This document shows, piece by piece, positions 43,769-53,397 of a DNA stretch of 64,000 nucleotides. Source of the stretch: Lentisphaerota bacterium (GTDB lineage Bacteria > Verrucomicrobiota > Lentisphaeria > Victivallales > Victivallaceae). The DNA lies in contig JAAEMX010000177.1 of assembly GCA_024225035.1 (NCBI GenBank), forward strand, positions 1 through 64,000, in the 5' to 3' direction. Each line of letters opens with the position of its first letter. Positions within the stretch are counted from its first letter, which is position 1. The notes beneath the pieces were generated by a model. The model was given only the letters and a program-made list of their open reading frames with translations. It was not told the origin of the DNA and did not search any database. Position numbers and translations under genes: made by a program.

Positions 43769-45652
43769 GTGATGCGCAGTGGTGTCGCAGAATTTAATTT
43801 CAGCGTCGGCCAAGAGGTCATAACCAGCTTTAATAAACCTGAAATCCATGTTCTTGACGGCAACCTTGTTGATCACGATCAGCTTTTGACATTTCAGAAG
43901 TATGAGATATTTCAGTCTAAGTACGACAGTGAAATATTAAAAATTCACCTGCAGTGTGCCAAACTGCAGTTTGATATGAAAGTTTGCTACCAGGTTTATC
44001 CGGATATAGCCGGATGTGTAAAATGGCTTGAATTTTCCAATTACGGCAGGAAAGACCTCAGACTCAACAGAATGTTTTTTGAAGTCCTCAATACCTGTCC
44101 AGGCGAATTCGCGGATTCAGACTTCTTCAAGAAACAGGGCATAGATAGAGTCACGCCGTTTCACAATGCAAGCGGAGACGACGATATAATCCAGCTTCAT
44201 AACGACAAACTGAATGAAGGAATGCTTTTAGGCAACACCGCACCAGGGCCGCTGCGCTATTTTATGCTATACCCATGCTGGGGCGCCGGAATTTCTATTG
44301 GCTATAACATGAGTGGTGCGGACTTCAATAAATACATTAGCCCGGGAGAATCATTTTCAACTGACAAAGCACTTTCATATGTATATGCCGGCGACAAAGA
44401 TTGCCCGAAAACCTTAAATGGTTTCCGTGAAATGGTGCGACGCCAACTGCCGCTTTGCCCGGACAACGGCAGTGTTATGTACTGCACTTGGCTGCCGTTC
44501 CTGAAAAACATCAACGAAGAGTTACTGCTGGACTTGGCAGAACGTGCAGCTGCATTAGGTTTTGGGTGGTTTGTAGTTGATGACGGCTGGTTCACAGATA
44601 ACAACTGGGAGGTTGACGCCGACAAATTCCCGAACGGACTCGAACCAATTAGCGAAAAAGTCCGCTCGCTAGGCATGAAATTCGGACTGTGGTTAAATAT
44701 TGGCAATGATTACGGAAAGATCGGGTCACGCCCTGAAGACAATGCCCTAGATTTCAACGGAGAACCGAAACCTTTCGGATTTGGCAGGAAGCTAACCTCA
44801 AGATGCATGGCCAGCAACCACCGTGATGTCATGAGCGCAAAACTGCTGGAACTGGCGGAAAAGTATGATGTGGATTACTACAAGCTGGACTTCAGCAATA
44901 CCTGCAGCCCATACGGTATGATGGCATACGGCTGTCACTCAACAGAACATGCTCACCACCGAAATTATTCTGACTCCATTCTTGAGCAATATGGCTCGAT
45001 GATGCAACTCAGAAACGAAGTAAAAGACAAGTTCCCAGACTTGGTAATCGACTTTAGCTTTGAAACGTTTGGAACTGAATTCCCTTCAATTGGAGCGCTG
45101 CAATTTTCAGAACTGCACCACTCATCTAATATGAATACGCTAAAGCCTGAAATACTGCGTGCTGACCGCATTCGCCGAACAATTTACGAGTATTCCAGAG
45201 TACTGCCTGATGAGCGCATCCTGGGCAGTTTGATCTGCCTGCAAAATGAAAATGACCTCGAGCATCTTCTCACTCCATGTGCTGGGACTCCGCTTGTGGC
45301 AGGGGATCTACGCAAAATCACACCTGAAAATGCGGATGTTATTGGTAAACTTTCAGCTTGCCTGAATGAAATAATCGAATACGGTCCAATGGTTGATAAA
45401 GTATTGCTCAAAGGTAACGGTTTTGATGGATACGCCCGTTTCAATAAACTTGGCAATGGTCTGGTTGCTGTCTTCGGAAAAACAGATGGTTTCACCTTGA
45501 ATATACCAGGTTTGCCTGAAGGCAAATATGAACTGGTTAACATTATTTCAGAAGAAAGCCTCGCTGCGTGCTCAGCTGATGAACTCAGTAACGGTATTGA
45601 GCTCAAATCATCTATAAATGGCGTCTTGCCTCTGGCTTTGAAAAAGCTCTAA
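43769..45652 (+). CDS. GH36-type alpha-galactosidase, N-terminus possibly frameshifted
   Basis: The frame from GTG 43769 encodes 627 residues: an N-terminal beta-supersandwich, then the barrel (WLPFLKNINEELLLDLAERAAALGFGWFVVDDGWF, KFGLWLNIG), YYKLDFSNTCSPYG with the likely nucleophile aspartate, and a C-terminal beta domain. This is GH36 clan D architecture; the acid/base region is a variant (DFSFETFGTEFPSIG). The frame is open upstream to about 43661 without a start. A good initiation site (CAGGAA, ATG 43665) is in another frame that ends at TAG 43710 (MISVEGPSFRLENSL). One base changed near 43681-43700 would join them. The enzyme is either expressed from GTG 43769 or broken. It is the nearest plus-strand gene to iclR and may belong to the same sugar pathway. 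Confidence 0.72.
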   Translation: MMRSGVAEFNFSVGQEVITSFNKPEIHVLDGNLVDHDQLLTFQKYEIFQSKYDSEILKIHLQCAKLQFDMKVCYQVYPDIAGCVKWLEFSNYGRKDLRLNRMFFEVLNTCPGEFADSDFFKKQGIDRVTPFHNASGDDDIIQLHNDKLNEGMLLGNTAPGPLRYFMLYPCWGAGISIGYNMSGADFNKYISPGESFSTDKALSYVYAGDKDCPKTLNGFREMVRRQLPLCPDNGSVMYCTWLPFLKNINEELLLDLAERAAALGFGWFVVDDGWFTDNNWEVDADKFPNGLEPISEKVRSLGMKFGLWLNIGNDYGKIGSRPEDNALDFNGEPKPFGFGRKLTSRCMASNHRDVMSAKLLELAEKYDVDYYKLDFSNTCSPYGMMAYGCHSTEHAHHRNYSDSILEQYGSMMQLRNEVKDKFPDLVIDFSFETFGTEFPSIGALQFSELHHSSNMNTLKPEILRADRIRRTIYEYSRVLPDERILGSLICLQNENDLEHLLTPCAGTPLVAGDLRKITPENADVIGKLSACLNEIIEYGPMVDKVLLKGNGFDGYARFNKLGNGLVAVFGKTDGFTLNIPGLPEGKYELVNIISEESLAACSADELSNGIELKSSINGVLPLALKKL

Positions 45653-45688
45653 AAAAAAGCCCCCGTTGTTATCAATAGCAACGGGGGC
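45651..45688 (-). terminator. hslO terminator
   Basis: The minus strand reads GCCCCCGTTG-loop-CAACGGGGGC followed by TTTTTTTT, a strong rho-independent terminator just after hslO. The hairpin can also hinder the convergent GH36 transcript. Confidence 0.9.
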
Positions 45689-45702
45689 AAATATATAAGC
45701 CG

Positions 45703-46593
45703 TTAAATAAGTTCATCTTTCTTAAAATGATAATGCTTACGGCAGAACTGACACACAATTCCAGGGTCTGGATTCTCATCATAAAGTTTTGCCAAGTCGT
45801 CTTTTTCCAAAACCTGCATTGCCTGTTTCATTTTTTCGCGCGTACAACTGCAGCGAAATCCTGGTGAAGCACCAAACTCGTAGAAAGCATTCTCTTGCTC
45901 TCTTTCAGTTGAATTATGTCCTGCCATATACGCCAACAGTGTCCACAACTTTTTCTCTACCGGCATTTCAGAATCAATCATAATGTTCCTGAAAGCCTTA
46001 TCATTAATTCTATTGCGGTATTCTTCAAAAAGGTGAAGGTCACAGTCAGGCATCGCCTGGATCATCAAACCACTGAAAATCTTTACTGGATCATCCGGGC
46101 TTGGTTTGAACTGCTCCGCAATAGCAATCTCTGTTTCGATTTGATCGCTTATTGAAAAGAAAAAAGCGGTATCATTAGCGGGATCAGCAAGCGACGCACG
46201 GGCTTCTCCTGAGTTGAGGATTTTTCCGTCGACTGACTTTATGACAGTTATCCTGCCATCACCTTCTCCAAAAATATCATCTTCTGATTCTGCTTTGTCC
46301 ATCAGGTGTGGCTGTCGTATAAAACCCCGCACATCTCCGGTAGCGTTTACATCTGTAATGATCCCGCCCAATATGCCAGAATACTCCCAGCGCATGGAAT
46401 ATTTCTCATCCGCTTCAAGCAGTGGAGAAAGCATTGCCGTAGTCGTCAATGCTCTACCGAATATTATTGCAGCTACCGGATCCGTATCATGAAGCGTAAC
46501 TCCGGTTGCAACAGTTTGTGAGGCATTAACATAGACAAAGCGGATATTTTCATTTTTCAGGAGTCCCCTGATCAAAAAATCCTGAATACTCAT
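45703..46593 (-). CDS. hslO: Redox-regulated chaperone Hsp33
   Basis: I chose ATG 46593 (MSIQDFLIRGLLKNENIRFVYVNAS); the frame extends uselessly to 46710. The 296-residue protein has the Hsp33 N-terminal fold (RALTTTAMLSPLL, WEYSGILGGIITDVNATGDVRGFI), the linker, and the zinc-binding redox switch at the C-terminus: CSC (in GFRCSCTREKM) and CQFC (in GIVCQFCRKHY). Oxidation of these cysteines activates a holdase that protects unfolding proteins under oxidative stress. Length and cysteine spacing are normal. It is monocistronic, with terminators on both sides. Confidence 0.95.
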   Translation of the reverse strand: MSIQDFLIRGLLKNENIRFVYVNASQTVATGVTLHDTDPVAAIIFGRALTTTAMLSPLLEADEKYSMRWEYSGILGGIITDVNATGDVRGFIRQPHLMDKAESEDDIFGEGDGRITVIKSVDGKILNSGEARASLADPANDTAFFFSISDQIETEIAIAEQFKPSPDDPVKIFSGLMIQAMPDCDLHLFEEYRNRINDKAFRNIMIDSEMPVEKKLWTLLAYMAGHNSTEREQENAFYEFGASPGFRCSCTREKMKQAMQVLEKDDLAKLYDENPDPGIVCQFCRKHYHFKKDELI

Positions 46594-46683
46594 AAGTCTA
46601 TAATTCCAAAATTTTAAGCAGGCATGCTTATTAATGTTATGTATTACCGGTCTTGAATATCGCTGTCCCAGAGGAAAGCATAA

Positions 46684-46736
46684 ACTGCCGGAAAGTTTCC
46701 GGCAGTACAAAAGAAACCGCCTGAAGAGGCGGTTTC
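46684..46736 (-). terminator. Twin hairpins, terminator of the nfu-dapL unit
   Basis: GAAACCGCCT-GAAG-AGGCGGTTTC (46713-46736) is a perfect 10-bp stem; on the minus strand TTTTGT follows. A second perfect hairpin, ACTGCCGGAAA-G-TTTCCGGCAGT, follows at 46684-46706. Tandem strong hairpins isolate nfu from hslO. Confidence 0.75.
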
Positions 46737-46765
46737 AGCAATCTTAAATCTTGAAAACGTGTAAC

Positions 46766-47008
46766 TTACATTACGCGTTCGATGACAATTTCTTCATCAA
46801 TTTCTTCTTTAAGAATGCGCTCAAGACCATTCTTAATGGTCATGGTCGCCATCGGACAACCACCGCAAGCGCCTTTAAGTCTAAGTCTGACAGTTTTGCC
46901 AACGATTTCGACGATTTCCATATCGCCACCGTCAGCTTGTAAATGAACGCGCAGCTCTTCAAGGCGATTTGTCATTTTATCAGCTAAAGTCAGTTCTGAC
47001 ATATTCAT
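46766..47008 (-). CDS. NifU C-terminal domain Fe-S scaffold protein (Nfu type)
   Basis: An 80-residue single-domain protein. LRVHLQADGGDMEIVEI and KGACGGCPMATMTIKNGLERILKEEI carry the Nfu signature, with the cluster-binding CGGC pair (Cys48 and Cys51). It accepts and delivers Fe-S clusters. Length is that of minimal Nfu proteins. RBS AAGGAG precedes the ATG region (MNMS...). It lies 47 bases after dapL on the same strand; the pair probably forms one transcript ending at the twin hairpins. No nifS-like gene is adjacent. Confidence 0.92.
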   Translation of the reverse strand: MNMSELTLADKMTNRLEELRVHLQADGGDMEIVEIVGKTVRLRLKGACGGCPMATMTIKNGLERILKEEIDEEIVIERVM

Positions 47009-47055
47009 TCTCCTTATAAGAATTGCCTAACGGCATTGAATTAAAATTTAGCTAC

Positions 47056-48294
47056 TTACCAGATGAATTTAACATCACTTAGGCGATTAGCAAACTCCTG
47101 AAGCACTTCTTTTTCTTCATCCATACCACCGCGTGCAACAAAAGTAGCACTGAAGCGAACAAAGTGACCGGCATCATCCCATGGAACTGAGCTGATCAGT
47201 TTCTCACGAATCAGCCATTGACTGAAGTCTTCACCGGATTCAAATTTGTCTCCCTGTTCGGTTCCTTTAGGTGCTTTTACATACAAATAGAAAGAACCTT
47301 CAGGCATTTTAGCAGGAAAGCCAATACCCTGCAGAGTCTCAGTCATGCTGCGCAGACGACGCTCGTATTTATCACAAATCTGCGGAGTTATTTTTGACTG
47401 ATTAGCCAAAGCAACTGCTGCCGCTTTCTGAATCGCAGCAAACTGTCCGCTATCAGCATTGTCTTTAACACTGGAAAATGCTTTAACAACCAGTTCATTA
47501 CCGCAAACCCAGCTCAAGCGCCAGCCAGTCATGTTGAAACCTTTTGACATACTGTGCAGCTCAACAGCTACATCTTTGCCACCGGAAACAGACAGGATGC
47601 TCAACGGATGACCTTTAAAATTAAGTGATGCATATGCTGCATCAGAAACGATAAGAATCTGGTGCTTTTTAGCAAAAGCAATAGCTTTTTCAAAGAATTC
47701 AACAGTTGCGGAAGCTCCTGTCGGGTTATTCGGATAGTTAATGTAAAGTAATTTGGCACGCTTGCATTGATCTTCGGTCAGCGAGTCAAGGGCAGGAAGG
47801 AAGTTATTTTCTTCAAGCAAGGGCAAGTTTACAGTTTCACCGCCAAGGTACTTAGTCCATGTACCCATTACCGGATAGCCGGGTACAGTCAGAATTGTAA
47901 TATCACCAGGATTAACGAAACAGGCAGGCAGGAGAGCAAGTGCAGATTTACTGCCGACAGCGTGGACAACTTCTTTGTCTCCGTCTAACTCAACACCATA
48001 AAGTTCCTGCATGTAATCAGCTACCGCATGCTTGAACCCATCAATACCGTTATCAGCATAAGTACGATTCTCCCAATTTGCAGCTTCACGGCACAAAGTA
48101 TCAATGACTTCCGGAAAAGCAGCGTCATCAGGCTCGCCAACGCCCATATCAATAAGTTTTACATCTGGTTTTGCATCCATTGCAGCACGTTTAGCACGCT
48201 TGATTTTTTCAAACTTATAAATTGTAGTATCTTTGCCAAACATATTTCCGCCAATCCGCTGAGCGAAATTTTCCTGCAGATAACTTTCTGTCAT
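47056..48294 (-). CDS. dapL: LL-diaminopimelate aminotransferase
   Basis: A 412-residue fold-type I aminotransferase. It has the DapL-type N-terminus (IYKFEKIKRAKRAAMDAKPDVKLIDMGVGEPDDAAF), substrate residues in WENRTYADNGIDGFKHA, PLP contacts NYPNNPTGA and VSDAAYASL, the Schiff-base lysine in SMSKGFNMTGWRLSW, and the C-terminal arginine region FVRFSATFVA. DapL converts tetrahydrodipicolinate directly to LL-diaminopimelate for lysine and peptidoglycan, the route used by Chlamydiae, other PVC bacteria and plants. Length is standard. It is followed by nfu. Confidence 0.92.
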   Translation of the reverse strand: MTESYLQENFAQRIGGNMFGKDTTIYKFEKIKRAKRAAMDAKPDVKLIDMGVGEPDDAAFPEVIDTLCREAANWENRTYADNGIDGFKHAVADYMQELYGVELDGDKEVVHAVGSKSALALLPACFVNPGDITILTVPGYPVMGTWTKYLGGETVNLPLLEENNFLPALDSLTEDQCKRAKLLYINYPNNPTGASATVEFFEKAIAFAKKHQILIVSDAAYASLNFKGHPLSILSVSGGKDVAVELHSMSKGFNMTGWRLSWVCGNELVVKAFSSVKDNADSGQFAAIQKAAAVALANQSKITPQICDKYERRLRSMTETLQGIGFPAKMPEGSFYLYVKAPKGTEQGDKFESGEDFSQWLIREKLISSVPWDDAGHFVRFSATFVARGGMDEEKEVLQEFANRLSDVKFIW

Positions 48295-48473
48295 GAGATT
48301 CTCCGGTTTTTAGTTAACTATTTTATCAAAATTTTTCGCATTTCATCGATAAAGCGATATCTTAAAAGACTTATATATAAAAGCTGTAAAAGTAACATAG
48401 TATACGATATTTACAAGCTTTAAGCAATAGAAAAATCTATTGTAATAATCTGATAATACTGGAGATAAATAAC

Positions 48474-48755
48474 ATGGATAAAATCAATATTGACGGACAG
48501 GAATTTGAAGGCTTCCGCTTGAATACTGAAAACGCCTGTGTCGTTCTTATTAAAGCGGCTCACGGCTTCCTCGGTTGCGGTTACTTTAACATTGCTGTTG
48601 CCAATAAGTTGCTTGATGATGTAGCCATCGTTAAAGGTGTCAATTCTTACGACGATATGCTCAAAGCTAAAGTTGTTGACTGCAGCGATTCTGCTACCGC
48701 TATCGGCGTCAAAAAAGGGATGAGCGGACGTGAAGCACTGCTCAAAATGACCTGA
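48474..48755 (+). CDS. DUF1805-family small protein
   Basis: A 93-residue protein, RBS GGAG 10 bases before the ATG. Conserved DUF1805/YunC features: VVLIKAAHGFLGCGYFNIAVANKL and AIGVKKGMSGREALLKM. The family has a small alpha/beta fold; its function is unknown. It is 84 bases upstream of pdxB on the same strand, and both may form a unit with the genes that follow. No catalytic residues can be named with confidence; Cys and His residues in the GFLGCGYF turn are conserved. Confidence 0.85.
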   Translation: MDKINIDGQEFEGFRLNTENACVVLIKAAHGFLGCGYFNIAVANKLLDDVAIVKGVNSYDDMLKAKVVDCSDSATAIGVKKGMSGREALLKMT

Positions 48756-48838
48756 GAAAATTGAAAATTTTATCAAAATCACAGCTTGCTTAAATATTGA
48801 CTGATTTACTGCTTTGCATGAAATATTCTGGAGAGAAA

Positions 48839-49954
48839 ATGAAAATCATAGCTGACGATAAAATCCCGTTTCTGCGCGGAGTACTGGAAAAATGCGCGGA
48901 AGTACTATACCTGCCTGGAGCCAAGGTAACTCCTCAAGACGCCAAAGATGCAGATGCTATAATCACGCGCACCCGTACTAAATGTAACGCGGCTTTGCTT
49001 AAAGGCTCAAAGGTAACATTTATAGCTACAGCAACCATTGGTTTTGACCATATTGACACGGGATGGGTTGAGGCAAACGGTATTGGCTGGACTAACTCTC
49101 CGGGATGTAATTCTTCTTCAGTAGCTCAATACATAACCTCGACACTGCTGAATCTGGCAGTTGCTCACAACATCAGTCTTCAGGGTAAAACATTGGGCGT
49201 AGTCGGAGTCGGTAATGTAGGCAGCAAAGTCGCTAAAGTTGGCGCGGCGCTCGGAATGCGCGTGCTACTCAACGACCCCCCCAGAGCGGAGCAGGAAGGT
49301 ACTGATAATTTTGTCTCCTTAAATAAAATTGTCAGCGATTCAGATTTTATCACTATGCATGTTCCTATGGGAAAAAGCGGCAAATACCCTACATTTCATC
49401 TGGCTGACTCTGAACTTTTTAAAAACATGAAGCCAACCGCTTTTTACATTAATTCATCACGCGGTCCAGTCTGTGACAATCAAGCTTTAAAAACGGCACT
49501 GGTCGGCAAGGAAATTGCCGGTGCTGTCCTTGACGTATGGGAAAATGAACCTGCACTTGATTTAGAATTATTGAACCTTGTAAATTACGGCACTCCGCAT
49601 ATAGCAGGCTACTCATACGACGGTAAGGCCAACGGTACAGCCATGAGCGTAAACGCAGTTGCAGCACATTTTAAACTCCCGATAAAAAACTGGTATCCTT
49701 CAGATGTGCCCGTTCCGGAAAATACTGTTTCCTGCATACCTGAATCAGGTTCATTTGAACAAAAAACCTTGGCTGCGGTTTCATTATCTTATGACATAAA
49801 AGAAGACAGCGACCGCCTGCAGAGTTCTCCGGACACTTTTGAAAAGCAGCGTGGAGACTATCCACTCCGCCGGGAATTCCCTGTTTTCAGTGCAAAATGT
49901 GATGATCCAGAAGTAATCAGCGCACTGGAAAAACTGGGATTTAACCTGATTTAA
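48839..49954 (+). CDS. pdxB: Erythronate-4-phosphate dehydrogenase
   Basis: The start is ATG 48839, with GGAGAG 4 bases upstream; the frame extends to 48797. The 371-residue protein has the D-2-hydroxyacid dehydrogenase fold. The N-terminus MKIIADDKIPFLRGVLEKCAEVLYLPG and the sequence ATIGFDHIDTGWVEANGIGWTNSPGCNSSSVAQY are diagnostic of PdxB. Then come the NAD site GVVGVGNVGSKVAKVGAALGM, the catalytic Arg in INSSRGPVCDN, the Glu in DVWENEP, and a His-containing PHIAGYSYDGKANGT segment. It performs the second step of pyridoxal phosphate synthesis from erythrose-4-phosphate. A C-terminal dimerisation domain follows. No other pdx genes are adjacent. Confidence 0.93.
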   Translation: MKIIADDKIPFLRGVLEKCAEVLYLPGAKVTPQDAKDADAIITRTRTKCNAALLKGSKVTFIATATIGFDHIDTGWVEANGIGWTNSPGCNSSSVAQYITSTLLNLAVAHNISLQGKTLGVVGVGNVGSKVAKVGAALGMRVLLNDPPRAEQEGTDNFVSLNKIVSDSDFITMHVPMGKSGKYPTFHLADSELFKNMKPTAFYINSSRGPVCDNQALKTALVGKEIAGAVLDVWENEPALDLELLNLVNYGTPHIAGYSYDGKANGTAMSVNAVAAHFKLPIKNWYPSDVPVPENTVSCIPESGSFEQKTLAAVSLSYDIKEDSDRLQSSPDTFEKQRGDYPLRREFPVFSAKCDDPEVISALEKLGFNLI

Positions 49955-50071
49955 TATCATTCAGTTTTATTGCTGTGGGGGCTGATAGAAAAATTAATTT
50001 GAAAATTCGATATTCCTTGTTGAATATTGGATATTGAAAATTATCAAATAATAATATAAAAGAATAAAAAT

Positions 50072-51295
50072 ATGTATAACGCAATAATCTGTCGCTATCA
50101 CGAAATTGCCATCAAAGGCAACAATCGTAATATGTTTGAGACCAGAATGATCGAAAACATCTATCACCTCCTGCGCCCTGTTGAAAATATCCGCGTTTCA
50201 AAAGTTCGCGGCCGTATATGGGTTGAGCACAAAGACAAAACGCCTTTTACAGAAAAAGAGCTGGATCTGATCAACACACAAATGCCCAAAGCCTTTGGAC
50301 TGGAATCATTTTCACCAGTAATCATGACCGAACCCAGCCTCGAAGCAATGCAAAAAGCGGTCGACAACTCATGCCGTCAATATTTTGATAAAGCTTTTGA
50401 AAACCAAAAAGTGGTTTCATTCCGCATTCGTGGCAAACGCAGTGACAAAAAATTTCCGCTTGATTCAAAGCAGATTGAAATAGAGCTGGCCAGAATAGTC
50501 GGCAAACATTATGATTACGACAGCCTTAATATCGACCTTGAAAATGCCGATGTCACGGTATGGTGTGAACTGCGTGCGGAGTTTGCCTTTGTATATTACG
50601 AAACCATACGGGGGCCGGGCGGTCTGCCGGTAGGGTCAAACTCTCCAGTGCTGGCACTACTTTCTGGAGGAATAGATTCCCCTGTTGCCTGCTATGAGAT
50701 CATGAAACGCGGCTGTCGCTGTGACTTTATAACTTTTCACAGCTCTCCGTACACACCGCAGGATACTGTCGATAAAGTCAAAACTATTGCTAAGTACCTT
50801 AACCGCTTTCAGCTGCCGCGCCGTTTGTTTATATGCAATCTGGCACCTATGCAAAAGCTTATTCGCGATAACTGCACACCACGTTTCCGCACCGTTCTTT
50901 ACCGCAGAATGATGTTCCGCATAGCTGAACGCGTTGCCATCCGGCACAAACGCTTTGCGCTGCTGACTGGTGAATCCGTAGGCCAGGTCGCCAGTCAGAC
51001 CATTGTGAATATGGCTACAATAGACAACGCCACCAACATGCTGGTACTGCGCCCGCTGGTTGGTGCTGATAAAAATGACGTAGTCAATCACGCACGAAGA
51101 ATTGGCACTTACAATCTATCCAAACAGCAGGTTCCTGACAGCTGTACTGTATTTGCTCCTCCGAGCCCTGCAACCTCCGCTCCTGTTCCAAGAATTGAGG
51201 AAGAAGAAGCCAAGCTGCCTGAATGGGAAAAAGTCATGGAAGAAATTATTGATTCAATAGAAATCTGCGACAGCGAACCAGATTTACAGCTATAG
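50072..51295 (+). CDS. thiI: tRNA 4-thiouridine synthetase ThiI (short form)
   Basis: A 407-residue protein. The N-terminal ferredoxin-like and THUMP domains (IICRYHEIAIKGNNRNMFE; FRIRGKRSDKKFPLDSKQIEIELARIVG) are followed by the PP-loop ATPase domain (LALLSGGIDSPVACYEIMKRG, RFALLTGESVGQVASQT, and VLRPLVGADK). It makes s4U8 in tRNA. The C-terminal rhodanese domain of the E. coli protein is absent (the protein ends about 75 residues earlier), so sulfur transfer to thiazole is not expected by the E. coli route. Cys in NLSKQQVPDSCTVFAPPSP is retained. The ribosome binding site is weak. The gene is 12 bases upstream of nfo. Confidence 0.93.
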   Translation: MYNAIICRYHEIAIKGNNRNMFETRMIENIYHLLRPVENIRVSKVRGRIWVEHKDKTPFTEKELDLINTQMPKAFGLESFSPVIMTEPSLEAMQKAVDNSCRQYFDKAFENQKVVSFRIRGKRSDKKFPLDSKQIEIELARIVGKHYDYDSLNIDLENADVTVWCELRAEFAFVYYETIRGPGGLPVGSNSPVLALLSGGIDSPVACYEIMKRGCRCDFITFHSSPYTPQDTVDKVKTIAKYLNRFQLPRRLFICNLAPMQKLIRDNCTPRFRTVLYRRMMFRIAERVAIRHKRFALLTGESVGQVASQTIVNMATIDNATNMLVLRPLVGADKNDVVNHARRIGTYNLSKQQVPDSCTVFAPPSPATSAPVPRIEEEEAKLPEWEKVMEEIIDSIEICDSEPDLQL

Positions 51296-51307
51296 GATAT
51301 AGATATC

Positions 51308-52165
51308 ATGAAGGAAGATTCCAAAAAAATAATCGGAGCACATGTCAGTATCTCAGGCGGAGTGGAAAACGCTCCACTGAATGCCGCTGCTATCGGCGCC
51401 AAAGGCTTTGCTATGTTCACCAAGAACCAGCGCCAGTGGTTTGCTAAACCCCTAACCGATGAAAACATATCTCAATTCAAAGCCAATTGCGCTAAATTCG
51501 GGTACAAGCCTGAAATGATTCTACCGCATGACAGCTACCTCATCAACCTCGGACAGCCTGACCCCAAGAAACTTGAAAAATCACGCAATTCATTTGTTGA
51601 AGAGATACACCGTTGTATGCAGCTGGGACTTGACCGTCTTAACTTTCACCCCGGCAGCCATCTGAAAACCATTCCCGAAGAAGAGTGTCTCGACAGAATT
51701 GCTGAATCAATCAATATAGCGCATTCTGAAACAGAGGGAGTTATAGCTGTAATAGAAAATACAGCAGGCCAAGGCAGCAATGTAGGTTACTGCTTTGAAC
51801 ACCTTGCAAGAATCATAGATGGAGTCAAAGATAAATCAAGAGTTGGAGTTTGCATTGATACATGCCACGCTTTTGCCTCGGGCTATGACCTCTCTACAGA
51901 TGAGGGCTACGACTGGACCTGGAAGCTTTTCGAAAAACTGATCGGCTTTCAATATCTGAAAGGAATGCATATAAACGGATCCAAATCCAAACTTGGCAGT
52001 CGCGTAGACCGTCACCACAGCCTCCAGCAGGGTGAGCTCGGGGAACACCTTTTTGAGCGCTTGATGAATGACAGCCGTATGGATAACATCCCTCTGATGC
52101 TGGAGACCATCAATCCAGATATTTGGCCTGAAGAAATTAACTGGCTGTACAGTCTGGAAAAATAA
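51308..52165 (+). CDS. nfo: Endonuclease IV
   Basis: A 285-residue TIM-barrel AP endonuclease. Signature segments are [20 protein letters not shown], the metal-binding [38 protein letters not shown] and MLETINPD, which together supply the trinuclear zinc ligands. It cleaves DNA 5' of abasic sites in base excision repair. Length matches the family. RBS AGGATA precedes the ATG; it is probably co-transcribed with thiI and ends with a strong terminator. Confidence 0.96.
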   Translation: MKEDSKKIIGAHVSISGGVENAPLNAAAIGAKGFAMFTKNQRQWFAKPLTDENISQFKANCAKFGYKPEMILPHDSYLINLGQPDPKKLEKSRNSFVEEIHRCMQLGLDRLNFHPGSHLKTIPEEECLDRIAESINIAHSETEGVIAVIENTAGQGSNVGYCFEHLARIIDGVKDKSRVGVCIDTCHAFASGYDLSTDEGYDWTWKLFEKLIGFQYLKGMHINGSKSKLGSRVDRHHSLQQGELGEHLFERLMNDSRMDNIPLMLETINPDIWPEEINWLYSLEK

Positions 52166-52169
52166 TTGC

Positions 52170-52193
52170 AAGGGAGCTTCAGCTCCCTTTTTA
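52170..52193 (+). terminator. nfo terminator
   Basis: AAGGGAGCT-TC-AGCTCCCTT forms a perfect 9-bp stem followed by TTTTA, four bases after the nfo stop codon. Confidence 0.9.
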
Positions 52194-52962
52194 CCTTCCA
52201 TCTTATATTCATTAGATTTCTCAAAAGTAATTTTTATAATTAACGAGAAAGAACTGTATTAATATATATCCACTAGAAATAAAAATTTCTATTTTCAGAG
52301 ATTTATTTCAACATCATCTATCCTAGTCATCATTATAAATCTACTTTTATTCAGCAGAGGTTAGTCTCCCTGAATGTTAAAAACGCCGGTGCAGTGAATG
52401 GAAACACACCGCACATCATAAGTTTACAAGCAATAAAAAGTGCAAAAAATTGGTTCCTTTTCAAAGATTATTGACGAAATCAATGATCATTTCAAAGCGT
52501 GATATACAAAAACATTGCACACAATATTAAATTGTACATATAATCAGCAGAAGCGTTAACTGTGCGCTGTTCTTACCCCCTCTATTCTTTGTTAAAAACC
52601 TAGAGCAGTTTTGAGATTATTTTAAAGCAAGTATTTAACTATTCAAATATTTCATTTTTTTTCATAAAAAAATATTAATATGTGGAACAAAATATGGTTT
52701 TTAAGTTACTAATTCTTTCTAGAGAGTTTTTGATTGCGCTCAACTATATTCTATTTTTTTATTTTTAAGTCATTATTATTTACTGGATTAGATATATCTA
52801 TAGACTTACAATTAAGCAATTGCTTACTAGGTTCAATGATATGTTTTTGCCATTGGCAGACAATTCAGTCATAATTTGAATAAAGATAAGGAATATTATG
52901 TATTTTCAGGAGAGCAAACATCAGATAGTAGTTGTAATTATTGAGAACCATGAGAGGAATAT
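52194..52962. other. Long AT-rich intergenic region
   Basis: About 770 bases without a convincing gene. It is very AT-rich, and the only GC-richer island (about 52370-52420) shows no clear hairpin. It must contain the promoter of the hotdog-like gene at 52963. A recently acquired or degraded segment is possible. Confidence 0.5.
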
Positions 52963-53397
52963 ATGATAGTAACAAATTTTGAAACGTACTCTTCCGCATA
53001 TTTAAACAAAGCATATAAGGATGAAGAGTATATGATCAAGCACATGGAAATAGCAGATGACCAAAAATCATTTGAGGCCATTATTGACATCAAAAATCAT
53101 AACGTTGATACTACCGGGAAATTCCACCTGTCAGTTACAATGGCATCCATAATAGTGCAGCAATTAGGAGTCATTTATGCATTTGCATCTGAAAATGAGG
53201 CGAAAGATAGAGAAATATACTACCTTAAAGAAAGCTGGAGATATAAGAGGCAAGTTGCTAACCCATCTGATATCTTATTCAGATTCAGAGATATCAAACC
53301 TCGAAGATCAAAGATAGGGGTTTCCTTTGAATGTAGTGTAGATATTAGTGATGGGGCTTTTGCCGGGCAATGCAAAATCCTGAAACCTATTGCATAA
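52963..53397 (+). CDS. Predicted hotdog-fold protein
   Basis: A 144-residue protein, ATG with GAGAGGAA upstream. The pattern fits a hotdog fold: a long helix with aliphatic/polar repeats (FHLSVTMASIIVQQLGVIYAFASE) followed by strands IYYLKESWRYKRQVANPSDILFRFRDIKPRRSKIGVSFECSVDISDGAFAGQCKILKPI. This last block resembles FcoT-type thioesterases and FabA/FabZ-like proteins, but no catalytic His or Glu can be assigned. The nearby MFS exporter gene suggests a small-molecule pathway, with the caveat that there is no biosynthetic gene between them. Family assignment is low confidence. Confidence 0.45.
   Translation: MIVTNFETYSSAYLNKAYKDEEYMIKHMEIADDQKSFEAIIDIKNHNVDTTGKFHLSVTMASIIVQQLGVIYAFASENEAKDREIYYLKESWRYKRQVANPSDILFRFRDIKPRRSKIGVSFECSVDISDGAFAGQCKILKPIA

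Noticed and set aside
46594-46710. N-terminal extension of Hsp33
   Set aside because: It lies within the region of two terminator hairpins and has no Hsp33 similarity; the internal ATG gives the family start.
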